NCBI GenBank assembly: GCA_025055355.1 | Contig: JANWYM010000050.1 | Coordinates: forward strand, 1-13,854 | Reading direction: 5' to 3' | DNA length: 13,854 nt | Origin: Abditibacteriales bacterium | GTDB taxonomy: Bacteria > Armatimonadota > Abditibacteriia > Abditibacteriales > JANWYM01 | Shown: positions 13,844 to 13,854 of the stretch, piece by piece | How positions within the stretch are numbered: position 1 is the first letter of the stretch | Layout: the number at the start of each line of letters is the position of its first letter | Notes under the pieces: generated by a model | Seen by the model: only the letters and a program-made list of their open reading frames with translations | The model's database searches: none | What the model was told of the DNA's origin: nothing | Program-made: the position numbers and the translations under genes

Positions 13844-13854
13844 ACCCCGCTACC

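Noticed and set aside
1..13854. CRISPR arrays, tRNA or rRNA genes
   Set aside because: No evenly spaced direct repeats with unique spacers and no tRNA- or rRNA-like segments were seen on either strand.

Overview
The window is GC-rich bacterial chromosomal DNA. It shows clean Shine-Dalgarno sites, sigma70-type promoters, frequent GTG/TTG starts and many short palindromic or interspersed repeats between genes. A Uma2-family nuclease, a GlnD, an orphan xanthine-dehydrogenase-type subunit, a Tat-type amidase relic and many repeats would suit a free-living, metabolically versatile bacterium, perhaps of the Armatimonadota or a similar deep-branching phylum. No rRNA or tRNA is present to test this, so the placement is a weak inference.

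Layout. (1) 2-1252 (+): the 3' part of glnD, with HD and two ACT domains, converging on (2) 1290-1976 (-), a Uma2-family nuclease with a near-consensus promoter. (3) 2042-2263 (-): a C-terminal stump of a uroporphyrinogen-decarboxylase-family gene; the -35 box of the Uma2 promoter lies on its stop codon. (4) 2495-2956 (+): a T4-endonuclease-V-type pyrimidine dimer glycosylase. (5) 3064-3178: a 115-bp element with inverted ends. (6) 3231-5582 (+): a molybdopterin-binding subunit of a xanthine dehydrogenase-family enzyme, with no partner subunits nearby. (7) 5851-6891 (+): a decayed Tat-exported amidase with three +1 frameshifts and loss of the catalytic serine region. (8) 6892-7281: a repeat-rich gap with a tandem hairpin repeat inside inverted ends, then a promoter. 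(9) 7282-8211 (+): two small cytoplasmic genes of unknown function. (10) 8263-12433 (-): a small unknown protein, a 1119-residue protein with a histidine-kinase-type ATPase domain, and a single-domain CheY-like receiver. (11) 12771-13776 (+): a six-cysteine putative zinc protein and a membrane-anchored thioredoxin-fold protein.

How the genes relate. Two units look functionally coupled. The first is the phosphorelay-like module on the minus strand, whose large protein has an ATPase core flanked by about 350 and 600 residues that I do not recognise. Three short palindromes with centres exactly 21 bp apart sit upstream of it. This is the best candidate here for an undescribed system. The second is the cysteine-rich protein plus thioredoxin pair.

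A second theme is repeat DNA entering genes. GlnD carries a palindromic segment inside its first ACT domain. The molybdoenzyme subunit carries one in an internal linker and one as a C-terminal tail. All are in frame, and similar hairpin-forming sequence fills the gaps between genes. The amidase and decarboxylase relics add to the picture of a locus under active decay and rearrangement.
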